Shown in pieces: positions 1 through 7,836 of a DNA stretch of 64,000 bases. Origin of the DNA: Spirochaetaceae bacterium (GTDB lineage Bacteria; Spirochaetota; Spirochaetia; CADAEX01); assembly GCA_009780675.1 (NCBI GenBank), contig WQZP01000002.1, positions 1-64,000 of the forward strand, in the 5' to 3' direction. Positions within the stretch are counted from its first letter, which is position 1. Every line of letters starts with the position of its first letter. A program made the position numbers and the translations under genes. The notes below the pieces were generated by a model. The model had not been told where the DNA came from, did not search any database, and worked only from the letters and a program-made list of their open reading frames with translations.

Positions 1-107
<107 letters not shown>

Positions 108-161
108 CTTTTTTTTATTAATTGCTTTTTAATATAAAGATAAGTTAATTAAAGACAAGTT

Positions 162-216
162 AACTCTGCCCCGCTTTTTGGAGCAGAGTTCATATCATAA
201 CCAGCTTTTAGCTGGT
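162..216 (-). terminator. Two stem-loops downstream of the stress-protein gene
   Basis: AACTCTGC (162-169) pairs perfectly with GCAGAGTT (183-190) around a 13-nt loop. ACCAGC (200-205) pairs with GCTGGT (211-216) around TTTTA. Both lie just beyond the stop codon of the minus-strand usp gene. Read on that strand, the second hairpin met is followed by a moderately T-rich stretch, so it may end usp transcription. Neither stem has a clean U-tract, so the terminator call is an inference. Confidence 0.5.
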
Positions 217-238
217 ATCTTCACAATATTCTTTCTTA

Positions 239-679
239 TTATTTTATTACCAACACATTGGTTTTTGCTTTGTGCGTAACCTGCATACTTGCGCTTCCTA
301 CCATAAACTCTTCCAGCTTTCCTCTTTTCTTTTTTCCCATAATTATAAGATTACATTTTTCTTTTTCTGCATAAGCGCATATTTGTTCTACTGGATGTCC
401 TTTTAGTATTTTTGTACTTACTTTAATGCCTTTGGCGCTAAGCTGTTTCTCTACTTTTGATACTGCATCTGTCGCAACAGTATCTTGAGTTATTGCTACT
501 TTTTCTTTAAGCTTTTTATCATCACCAAGGGTTACATAAATAGCATTGTCTATTTTTTCCTGAACATAAGCTACTAAAACTTCAACCTCTTTTCCCATGG
601 GAACAGCGATTTTCATTGTTTCTTCAATCGTTTTTTTTGACTGTTCTGAGCCATCTGTCGTAACAAGAATTTTATACAT
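239..679 (-). CDS. Universal stress protein (UspA family)
   Basis: A 146-residue single-domain Usp protein, the usual length for the family. These cytoplasmic proteins act in stress survival, often by binding ATP. The N-terminal strand carries the nucleotide-contacting Asp (D9 in TTDGS). The C-terminal region around residues 113-131 has the glycine loop MGKKKRG...VGSAS, with the middle Gly shifted two places from the usual G-x2-G-x9-G(S/T). ATP binding is therefore likely but the loop is atypical. The ATG at 679 follows a good AGGAG ribosome site (AAAAGGAGAAAGTA). The gene stands alone on the minus strand between 5S rRNA and cheW, with stem-loops after its stop codon. Confidence 0.9.
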   Translation of the reverse strand: MYKILVTTDGSEQSKKTIEETMKIAVPMGKEVEVLVAYVQEKIDNAIYVTLGDDKKLKEKVAITQDTVATDAVSKVEKQLSAKGIKVSTKILKGHPVEQICAYAEKEKCNLIIMGKKKRGKLEEFMVGSASMQVTHKAKTNVLVIK

Positions 680-892
680 TACTTTCTCCTTTTAAAACAC
701 ACTTTATGAACTTTTGCCAGCAAAATATCTGGTAATCAATGTTTATTGATGTTCTTATAGTATATATTGTATGTTTAATTTGAAAATAGGTAAAGAAAAA
801 AATAGAGCTAAAAAAATAAAAAGGTTTTATAATATAATATTTTAAAATACTATATATTATGTTATAAACTAATAATTAAGCAGAAAAGAAAA

Positions 893-921
893 TTGATAAA
901 TTAATAAAAGTAGTGCATAAT
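893..921 (+). promoter_or_regulatory. Candidate sigma70 promoter for cheW
   Basis: TTGATA (893-898) and CATAAT (916-921) are separated by exactly 17 bp. Each matches five of six consensus bases. The predicted start point is near 928, about 17 nt before the cheW ATG. The rest of the 265-bp gap (680-944) is AT-rich and holds one perfect inverted repeat, ATCAAT-GTTT-ATTGAT (735-750), on the usp side, of unknown role. Confidence 0.55.
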
Positions 922-944
922 ATACAAAAATAAAGGGTAAAAAA

Positions 945-1424
945 ATGATGTATGATGATTTTATGCAACTTGTCACATTCAACCTTGGAAAAGAAGAATA
1001 TGGCATTGATATAATGAAAGTAGAGGGTATTGTAAGGGAAGAAGAAATAAGAAGCATCCCTAATGCTCCTCTTTTTGTAGAAGGGGTATTTAATTTACGA
1101 GGCGAGATTATCCCTGTAATCAGTTTACATAAAAGATTTTTTATTGATGAAGCAAAAAAAGATGAAGCAGATGATCTTTTACGCGGTTTTATTATTATAA
1201 GGGTAAATAATATGAAACTTGCAGTCAAAATAGACAAAGTGTCCAAAGTAACTAATATCGATAAAAAGAAAGTGCAACAGCCACCTCAGATGAACAGGGG
1301 GATAGGCAGCGAATATATACAGGGTGTTACTTCTTTGGATGATCAATATATTATTATACTCGATATAGAGCGGCTTTTTGCCCTAAAAGAACTTAAACAA
1401 CTCGAAATATTGAATAAAAGATAA
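945..1424 (+). CDS. cheW: Chemotaxis coupling protein CheW
   Basis: A 159-residue CheW-domain protein, the normal length. CheW links chemoreceptors to the kinase CheA in the cytoplasmic arrays. The start FNLGKEEYGIDIMKVEGIV and the block VFNLRGEIIPVISLHKRF are the conserved strands and RGEIIPVI signature of the family. Two ATGs lie in tandem (945, 948) after a weak AAAGGG site, and the true start could be either. A good promoter precedes it. It is followed 12 nt later by a sugar-aminotransferase-like gene, so cheW heads the run cheW-aminotransferase-nadK-recN rather than a chemotaxis operon. Confidence 0.93.
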   Translation: MMYDDFMQLVTFNLGKEEYGIDIMKVEGIVREEEIRSIPNAPLFVEGVFNLRGEIIPVISLHKRFFIDEAKKDEADDLLRGFIIIRVNNMKLAVKIDKVSKVTNIDKKKVQQPPQMNRGIGSEYIQGVTSLDDQYIIILDIERLFALKELKQLEILNKR

Positions 1425-1436
1425 AGAAAAAATAGA

Positions 1437-2465
1437 ATGATCATCCCTGTTTTCAAGCCTTATATTAATAGAAAAGATATGGACAGCGTTTTGAGTTGTC
1501 TTGTGAGTGAAAAGCTGGAAAACAGCCAAATATCAAAGCAACTTTGCAGCGATATTTGTAAAACTATTGGGGCAGATGAAGGCTTCTTGTTTAAAGAATA
1601 TAGACGCGCTATTGAAATAGTACTCCGTATTATAGAACCAGAAGCAGAAAGCAGAAAAAATGTGATTCTATCTCCTCTTTTACCTTTATATTACAAACTT
1701 GCAGTAGACAAAGCAGGTCTTAAACCATTATATGTTGATGTATCTCCTGAAACTGCCTCTATTTCATATGATAAACTAAATGATGTTGTCAGTAATAATG
1801 AAGGATCTATCCATTCAATAATACTTGATTCCCCTTTGGGAAATATGCCTGAAATCACAAAAATAGCGGAATTGGGAATTACACTTATTGAAGATATTTC
1901 AAATTCATTTGGCGCTTCTGCTGAAGAAAAGCAGAGTGGCTCTTTTGGCGACTACATTATAATGAATATGGATCCAGATAAAATAATTACAGCAGGCTCA
2001 GGAACATTTGTTGCTGTAAAAGGCAAAAAAAACAGAGAAACATTAAAAAACATAGTTTTGGAATATGATAAAGATATATTTTTGCCGGATCTCAATGCTG
2101 CGCTTGCAATGAATCAGGTGAATAATCTGGAAAAAATCATAAAAGCAAGAAATGATATTGCAGCTATTTATTCCCAAGCTGTTATGAAAACAAAAAATAA
2201 AACTTTTTTACAATTAAATAATTCTTTTTTTACAGCTTTTCCTGTTATTGCAGAAAGCAGCACAAAAGAGATAAAAAAATATGCTTTAAAAAAAGGTGTT
2301 GAAGTTTCAGATGCTTTTTCAGACTCAATTATCAATAAATTCAATATTGAAGAATGCCCAGAGGCAAAAGCCTTAAATATGAGATGTATAATTTTTCCTC
2401 TTTATCCAAACATCGGCAAAAATAATGCAGAGAAAATCGTTAAAATTATTTCAACGCTTCCTTAA
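1437..2465 (+). CDS. DegT/DnrJ/EryC1-like PLP aminotransferase
   Basis: A 342-residue protein with the layout of the DegT/DnrJ/EryC1/StrS family. These use pyridoxal phosphate to transaminate keto-sugars or similar substrates. The cofactor-contacting EDISNSFGAS (152-161) matches the family's ED-A-(H/Q)-G-x block. The likely Schiff-base lysine is K182 in MDPDKIITAGSG, matching the family's K-x-(I/L)-(T/S)-x-G-x-G. Sequence between motifs is divergent, and the usual His/Gln after ED is Asn, so substrate cannot be inferred. It sits 12 nt after cheW and 43 nt before nadK with no sugar-nucleotide genes nearby. Glycosylation of a surface or flagellar component is possible but speculative. Confidence 0.75.
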   Translation: MIIPVFKPYINRKDMDSVLSCLVSEKLENSQISKQLCSDICKTIGADEGFLFKEYRRAIEIVLRIIEPEAESRKNVILSPLLPLYYKLAVDKAGLKPLYVDVSPETASISYDKLNDVVSNNEGSIHSIILDSPLGNMPEITKIAELGITLIEDISNSFGASAEEKQSGSFGDYIIMNMDPDKIITAGSGTFVAVKGKKNRETLKNIVLEYDKDIFLPDLNAALAMNQVNNLEKIIKARNDIAAIYSQAVMKTKNKTFLQLNNSFFTAFPVIAESSTKEIKKYALKKGVEVSDAFSDSIINKFNIEECPEAKALNMRCIIFPLYPNIGKNNAEKIVKIISTLP

Positions 2466-2508
2466 AGTCTGCCCAGACCTTAAATACTAAAAATAGGTGA
2501 TTTATTGA

Positions 2509-3378
2509 ATGAGTAAAGATGCATTGTCACATAACGGCCTAATACTAATAATTTATAACCCTGAAAAAAAAGGCGCTATTGAGCTTTCATCTGAAATTCA
2601 TTCATATCTTGAAAGCAATAAAATAAATAATGCTGTTTGCAGCAGTGAAAGCATACCTGAAAATTTTTTAGGCAAAAAGCACAGGCTTATAATTACTCTG
2701 GGAGGAGATGGTACTGTTTTATATTGTTCGAGACTCTTTTCCCCGCATGATACCCCAATACTTGCAATAAACTTTGGAGAGATTGGTTTTATAACAGAGA
2801 CTGAAAAAAATAACTGGAAAACCAGCCTTGAATCTTTTTTAAATAATACCTATGAGCTTAAAAAACATATTCTTCTAAAAGTTTCTGTATTCCGCGATAA
2901 CAAAAAAAAATATGAAGCTAATTGCCTTAATGATTCTGTAATAACAGCAAACGGAGCTGCAAAAATCATAAATCTGGATGTTTATGTAGAAAATTTATAT
3001 CTTGGCAGATATAAGGCAGACGGTATAATCGTATCAACACCTACGGGTTCCACAGCTTATTCTGCAGCAGCAGGAGGCCCATTATTATATCCTGAAATGG
3101 ATGCTTTTATACTAACCCCTATTTGTCCCTATTCGCTTTCAAACCGCCCAATTGTTCTGCCTGTTGATAAAAGTATTAAAATCATTATAGAAAAAAATCA
3201 GCGTGTAGATATTGTTTTAACAGATGATGGTCAGGAAACTTTTAATCTTAAAGAAAATGATTCAGTTATTATTGAAAAATCGCCTTATAAAGCTCATATT
3301 ATCAGAGCAGAAAAAGAGGTTTTTTTCAGCAAAGCAAAAGCCAAGCTAAACTGGTCTGGGGGGCCAAATAATGCTTGA
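2509..3378 (+). CDS. nadK: NAD kinase
   Basis: A 289-residue NAD kinase, the enzyme that phosphorylates NAD to NADP with ATP or polyphosphate. The family signature GGDGT is at residues 65-69. The second NAD-binding block appears as LNDSVITANG in place of the more usual NE. The glycine-rich TPTGSTAYSAAAGGPLLYP is the catalytic and binding motif of the C-terminal domain. Length is normal for the family. The start codon has only a weak ribosome site. The 3' end overlaps recN by 8 nt, a nadK-recN coupling seen in many bacteria. Confidence 0.95.
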   Translation: MSKDALSHNGLILIIYNPEKKGAIELSSEIHSYLESNKINNAVCSSESIPENFLGKKHRLIITLGGDGTVLYCSRLFSPHDTPILAINFGEIGFITETEKNNWKTSLESFLNNTYELKKHILLKVSVFRDNKKKYEANCLNDSVITANGAAKIINLDVYVENLYLGRYKADGIIVSTPTGSTAYSAAAGGPLLYPEMDAFILTPICPYSLSNRPIVLPVDKSIKIIIEKNQRVDIVLTDDGQETFNLKENDSVIIEKSPYKAHIIRAEKEVFFSKAKAKLNWSGGPNNA

Positions 3379-5056
3379 AGAATTATATATAAACAATGTT
3401 GCCTTAATCGATAATCTAAAAATAGACTTTAAACCAGGTTTTAATATTCTCACAGGAGAATCTGGTTCTGGCAAATCTCTTATTGCAGGAGCTATTTCTC
3501 TTCTTAAAGGGAGTAAAGGCGATAGCAGTATTATACGAACAGGAGCAGATTCTGCCGAAGTATCAGGTATTTTTACAATAAATAATGATTTGGAACTTAC
3601 GAAATGGCTTGAGGCAAAAGGGATAATGCCGGAAGAAAACACTCTGATTATACGAAGGACTTTAAAATCAAATGGCAGAGGCTCTATTACTGTACAATCT
3701 GTTCCTTTGACAAAAAATGAACTTGTGGAACTTTCATCATTTCTTTTTGATATTCATGGACAGCACGAGCATCATACTCTTATAAGCGAAGAGAGGCAAC
3801 GGATGCTTCTTGATAACTATTCAGGCATAAGCGATGATGTTGCGCTATTTTCCTCATTATTTGATAATTTGTCAAAATTAAAAAAGAAGCTTTCCGAGCA
3901 TGAGCTTTCAGAAAAAGAAAGGTTAAGAGAGATTGATGTTTTAAAATTTGTAATAAGTGAGATTTCCGAAGCAAAGCTTGTTCCAGGAGAAGATGAGAAA
4001 ATAGAAAAAGAGCATAAAATGCTTTTGGAGCATGAAAAGCTTTTTAAATTTGTAGAAGAAGCGCATGAACAGCTTTCCGGAAGCCAGACAGGGCTTTTGC
4101 CAAGGTTAAAAACAGCTCTTAATTCTCTTACTTCAGCAGCCTCAATAGATGAAAATCTGAACACTTACTTAGATAGAATGTCAAACTCTTTTTTTGATCT
4201 TGAAGATATTTCTGAATCACTTAGAGACTACATATCTAAAGATAATTTTAGCCCTGAAAAACTTCAGCAATATGAAGAAAGGCTTTCTGTTATTTATAAA
4301 CTTAAGAAAAAATATGGGACAACTCTGGATGATGTATTAAAATATCTTGAAACCTCTACTGTGCGACTTTCTGAATTGGAAAATTTTGATGCGAACAGGG
4401 AAGAGTTAAAAAAAGATATAAAGAAAATAGAAGAAGAAGTTATTAAAAAAGCTAATGCGCTGTCAGAAAAAAGGATAGAAAATAGCGCTATACTTGAAAA
4501 GCAGATTGAAGAAGTCCTCAAATCCCTTGGAATGCCAAATGTAAAATTCAAAATTTCAATAAATGCAAGAAAAAATGAGGCAGGAAAACCTGTTTACACA
4601 TCCTATGGGTTTGATAAAGTGGAATTTTTAATATCTCCCAATACTGGAGAGCCTCTTAAACCAATAGAACAAATAGCTTCTGGCGGCGAGCTTTCAAGAA
4701 TAATGCTTGCAATAAAAAGTGTGCTTTCTGCCAATGACCCTATTGACTTTATGCTTTTTGATGAAATTGACTCAGGTGTTGGGGGTGAAACTGCTGTCTC
4801 AATTGGCTATCATTTGCAGAAACTCTCTAAAACAAAACAAATAATTTGTATAACCCATCTTGCTTCTATTGCTGTTAATGCCGATAATCATATCAGAGTA
4901 AGAAAAATCATAGAAAATCAAAGAACTTTTACCAGAACAGATATGGTTGAAAATAGTGCCAGGGTAACTGAAATTGCGCGTATGTTGTCGGGCAATCAAG
5001 AAGGCAATGTTTCGCTTGAACATGCAAAAGTAATGCTTGAAAGTAAAAAGTCTTAA
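3371..5056 (+). CDS. recN: DNA repair ATPase RecN
   Basis: A 561-residue SMC-like ATPase that acts early in double-strand break repair. Walker A is GESGSGKS (29-36). The ABC signature region SGGELSR begins at about residue 437. Walker B with DEIDSGVGG begins at D464. Between them lies a long heptad-rich stretch (about 150-350) that forms the coiled coil, including a conserved DIHGQHEH block near residue 133. Length matches typical RecN (550-570). It overlaps nadK by 8 nt and is followed 11 nt later by an unknown gene. No defects seen. Confidence 0.96.
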   Translation: MLEELYINNVALIDNLKIDFKPGFNILTGESGSGKSLIAGAISLLKGSKGDSSIIRTGADSAEVSGIFTINNDLELTKWLEAKGIMPEENTLIIRRTLKSNGRGSITVQSVPLTKNELVELSSFLFDIHGQHEHHTLISEERQRMLLDNYSGISDDVALFSSLFDNLSKLKKKLSEHELSEKERLREIDVLKFVISEISEAKLVPGEDEKIEKEHKMLLEHEKLFKFVEEAHEQLSGSQTGLLPRLKTALNSLTSAASIDENLNTYLDRMSNSFFDLEDISESLRDYISKDNFSPEKLQQYEERLSVIYKLKKKYGTTLDDVLKYLETSTVRLSELENFDANREELKKDIKKIEEEVIKKANALSEKRIENSAILEKQIEEVLKSLGMPNVKFKISINARKNEAGKPVYTSYGFDKVEFLISPNTGEPLKPIEQIASGGELSRIMLAIKSVLSANDPIDFMLFDEIDSGVGGETAVSIGYHLQKLSKTKQIICITHLASIAVNADNHIRVRKIIENQRTFTRTDMVENSARVTEIARMLSGNQEGNVSLEHAKVMLESKKS

Positions 5057-5067
5057 AAGAGGGTAGT

Positions 5068-5865
5068 ATGGCTAAGGTAACTGAGCAGGCAAGAAAAAAT
5101 TACTCAGATTATATTACCAAGTATAAAAAAATAATTGATGAAATTGTAATTAAAGAGAAAAAATTTGATTCAGATCTAAAATCAGATAAAGTGGAAAAAC
5201 CAGAACATGGTAAAATTGAAATAGCAGATGTTGTTTTAAATCGTAGTTCTTATTATATTTTGTTTAACACGCTCTCTACAACTTTGCTTGGGGTAAAAAA
5301 TGAGAATTATCTGAATGATGCAAGAAAAGCTATATATAGCTCATTGATTCATATTGAAGATGTTGTTACAAATACCATTGACCTCCCATTTTCTGAACTC
5401 GCTGAGCATCTTGAAAAAATAAATGACTTTTCAGATATAAAAAGATTTGAATTTGCAAAAAAACTTGCTTTTACAGTAGATGTGCTTAAAGAAGCATTTG
5501 GTGAAAACTCAAAATGGAAATGGTCATTTGTAGAGCTTGAAGGAAGATCTGCTACAATAATAAAGAATTTAATAAATTATAGGACACTAATTTCAGGAAT
5601 GGATCCCACATCTGACAACTATGAAGTAAGAATGAACCATTTAATGATGGTGAAAAAACTACTTATGAATGCAGCCACCAGATACAGGGAAAAATATGAA
5701 CTTAATACCTTCCGCATAGATGATTTTAAACTTGCTTTAAATTATCTTTCTGCATTAAGAAGGCTTCATATATATCTTGGCGAAACTAATGATGCTGAAA
5801 CCGTGAAAAAGAACCTTGAAATCTGGAAAGCAAAGATGGAAAAGGATTCAAGTAAAAGCGTTTGA
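5068..5865 (+). CDS. Unrecognised helical cytoplasmic protein
   Basis: A 265-residue protein that I cannot assign to a family. It has no signal peptide or membrane segment, is rich in Lys, Glu and Asp, and is predicted by eye to be mostly helical. Notable segments are the N-terminal KNYSDYITKYKKI helix and a middle block LNRSSYYILFNTLSTTLLG. The ATG follows GAGGGTAGT, a fair ribosome site, 11 nt after recN, so it is probably cotranscribed with nadK and recN. The coding pattern is convincing (long, codon use like its neighbours, good start). Function unknown. Confidence 0.8.
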   Translation: MAKVTEQARKNYSDYITKYKKIIDEIVIKEKKFDSDLKSDKVEKPEHGKIEIADVVLNRSSYYILFNTLSTTLLGVKNENYLNDARKAIYSSLIHIEDVVTNTIDLPFSELAEHLEKINDFSDIKRFEFAKKLAFTVDVLKEAFGENSKWKWSFVELEGRSATIIKNLINYRTLISGMDPTSDNYEVRMNHLMMVKKLLMNAATRYREKYELNTFRIDDFKLALNYLSALRRLHIYLGETNDAETVKKNLEIWKAKMEKDSSKSV

Positions 5866-5912
5866 TCCTGCAATTGTTCAGAGCCTGTCCTGTCTGTAAT
5901 GTAAATACATAA

Positions 5913-6032
5913 AATAATGAAAATAATTATGGTGCCAGAAATGTTGCAATCTATGGTGCAATCTCCAAAAATATAAAGGCAGATATATCAGATTTTGTTT
6001 GCTTATTAGGTTTTTCAGGTGTAAAATATTAA
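5913..6032 (+). other. Short open stretch, possible gene remnant
   Basis: Between the 5068 gene and the HD-GYP gene lies an in-frame stretch of 39 codons ending in TAA. It has protein-like composition (for example YGARNVAIYGAISKNIKA) but no ATG, GTG or TTG with a ribosome site at its start; the preceding in-frame codon is TAA at 5910-5912. It may be the 3' relic of a decayed gene, or chance. The rest of the 240-bp gap shows only a weak promoter candidate. Confidence 0.2.
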
Positions 6033-6035
6033 TAC

Positions 6036-6063
6036 TTGCTTATGATTCGTGCAATTTTATAAA
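6036..6063 (+). promoter_or_regulatory. Weak promoter candidate for the signalling pair
   Basis: TTGCTT (6036-6041), a 16-bp spacer and TATAAA (6058-6063) lie about 40 nt before the chosen HD-GYP start. The -10 matches five of six consensus bases, the -35 only three. A new transcription unit is plausible here because the upstream gap is 240 bp, the largest between same-strand genes in the first 12 kb. Confidence 0.35.
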
Positions 6064-6105
6064 ATAGCAAAGTTTTAAGGGTACATTTAAGTATTGAGGA
6101 AAGAC

Positions 6106-7836
6106 ATGGATAACAAGCGAGAAATAATAGTTATGGTGGATGATGACCCTACATGTCTTACTGTTGCAAAAAATAATCTTGTCAACAAATATGATATATT
6201 TACTGTTCCATCAGCAGATAAATTGTTTAAGGTTCTTGAAAAGGTTACGCCTCACTTAATCCTTCTGGATATTGAAATGCCCCAAATGAATGGTTATGAT
6301 GCCATAAAAATATTAAAAGACAACAATAATACTGTAAATATCCCTGTTATTTTTTTAACAGGGCTAATTGATCCTGAAAGCGAGGTAAAAGGGCTTAGCT
6401 TGGGAGCTGTGGATTATATAACAAAACCATTTTCAAAAGAGTTATTTTTAAAGCGTATAGAATTACATTTGCGCTTAGAAATGCAAAGAAAGCAACTGGA
6501 AGAATATAGTCATAAGTTAGAAGAAAAAGTTAAAAAGAAGACTCAGGAAATATTTGAACTGCAGAGCGCTATTTTAAAAACAGTAGCTGAGCTTGTTGAA
6601 TGTCGCGATGATATAACTGGCGGGCATATTGAAAGAACGCAGAAATATTTAGTTTTGCTTTTGGACATCATGCTGAAGAATAATGTTTATATGGAAGAGA
6701 TTTCAGCATGGAATATCCATCTGTTTGTAATGTCTTCCCAGCTTCATGATGTAGGGAAAATATTCATAAGGGATAATATCCTAATGAAGCCAGGAAAACT
6801 AACTACAGAAGAGTTTGAAGAAATGAAAAAACATTCTATTCTGGGCGCTAATGTTATTGAAAAAATTGAAGAAACCACTTCTGAAACTGCATTTTTAAGA
6901 CATGCAAAGTTGTTGGCAGCCAGCCATCATGAAAAATGGGATGGGACAGGTTATCCCAATGGACTCAAAGGGGAAGAGATTCCGCTTGAGGGAAGGGTGA
7001 TGGCAATAGTCGATGTTTACGATGCCCTAACCAGCAATCGTCAATATAAAAAAGCATTTTCCCATGCGGAATCGGTGAACATTATCAGAGAAGGAAAGGG
7101 TACATTTTTTGATCCCAAACTGGTTGAAGTTTTTCTAAAGCATGAAGCAGAATTTGAAAATATTAGTAATCGTGATTTTATTGTTACAGAAAGTATATCC
7201 CAACAGGCTAAGGAGCAATTGATTTTTGCTAAACAAGAAATTATTAATGTGATCCATACTGTTATTGCCAAAGAAGATGGTAGCAATAAAAAGATACGGC
7301 ATTATCTGGAAATTTTTGTCAAAGCCTTGTTAAAAAGTGAACGCTATAAAAAGGAAATTTTGAAATGGGATATTGACTTTTTTCTTATTTCAGCGCAGTT
7401 ATACGATATTGGAAAAGCAAATATAGGCAGCAATATAATAAATAAGACTGGAAAGCTTACAGAGCAGGAATTTGAAGATATAAAAAACCATGTGGCTTTT
7501 GGAATGAAGGTAATTCAGCAAGTAAAAGAAAATGTGAATAACGAAGAATTACTGCATCACTTCGAAGCTATAACATTTAGTCACCATGAAAAGTGGGATG
7601 GAACCGGCTATCCCAAGGGACTCAAAGGAGAAGCGATCCCTCTTCAGGGAAGGATAATGGCTATTGTTGATGTTTATGATGCTATTACCAGTGACCGTGC
7701 GCATAGAAAAAAAATGTCTCATGCTGAAGTTATTGAAAAAATGAGAGAGTATAGCGGGACTCACTTTGAGCCTGAGCTTGTTGCTATTTTTCTGGAGAAT
7801 GAAAAGGAATTTGAAAATGAACTGGGTAGTGTATAG
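6106..7836 (+). CDS. Response regulator with two tandem HD-GYP domains
   Basis: A 576-residue cytoplasmic regulator. Residues 5-125 form a receiver with phospho-acceptor D55 (LLDIEMP) and the conserved K in ITKPF. A short coiled coil leads to HD-GYP domain 1, which has the helix-one residues DDITGGHIERT, the H214-D215 pair (QLHDVGK) and HHEKWDGTGYP (GYP at 282-284). HD-GYP domains hydrolyse cyclic di-GMP. Domain 2 keeps HHEKWDGTGYP (G at 501) but has Y433-D434 in place of HD and lacks the first histidine helix, so it is probably inactive or regulatory. I start at ATG 6106 because GAGGAAAG sits 3-10 nt upstream; an in-frame TTG at 6094 is less likely. It overlaps the kinase gene by 20 nt. Confidence 0.92.
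   Translation: MDNKREIIVMVDDDPTCLTVAKNNLVNKYDIFTVPSADKLFKVLEKVTPHLILLDIEMPQMNGYDAIKILKDNNNTVNIPVIFLTGLIDPESEVKGLSLGAVDYITKPFSKELFLKRIELHLRLEMQRKQLEEYSHKLEEKVKKKTQEIFELQSAILKTVAELVECRDDITGGHIERTQKYLVLLLDIMLKNNVYMEEISAWNIHLFVMSSQLHDVGKIFIRDNILMKPGKLTTEEFEEMKKHSILGANVIEKIEETTSETAFLRHAKLLAASHHEKWDGTGYPNGLKGEEIPLEGRVMAIVDVYDALTSNRQYKKAFSHAESVNIIREGKGTFFDPKLVEVFLKHEAEFENISNRDFIVTESISQQAKEQLIFAKQEIINVIHTVIAKEDGSNKKIRHYLEIFVKALLKSERYKKEILKWDIDFFLISAQLYDIGKANIGSNIINKTGKLTEQEFEDIKNHVAFGMKVIQQVKENVNNEELLHHFEAITFSHHEKWDGTGYPKGLKGEAIPLQGRIMAIVDVYDAITSDRAHRKKMSHAEVIEKMREYSGTHFEPELVAIFLENEKEFENELGSV

Noticed and set aside
4881-4888. GCCGATAA inside recN as a flagellar promoter box
   Set aside because: It lies in coding sequence, has no matching -35 at 11 bp, and no flagellar gene follows.
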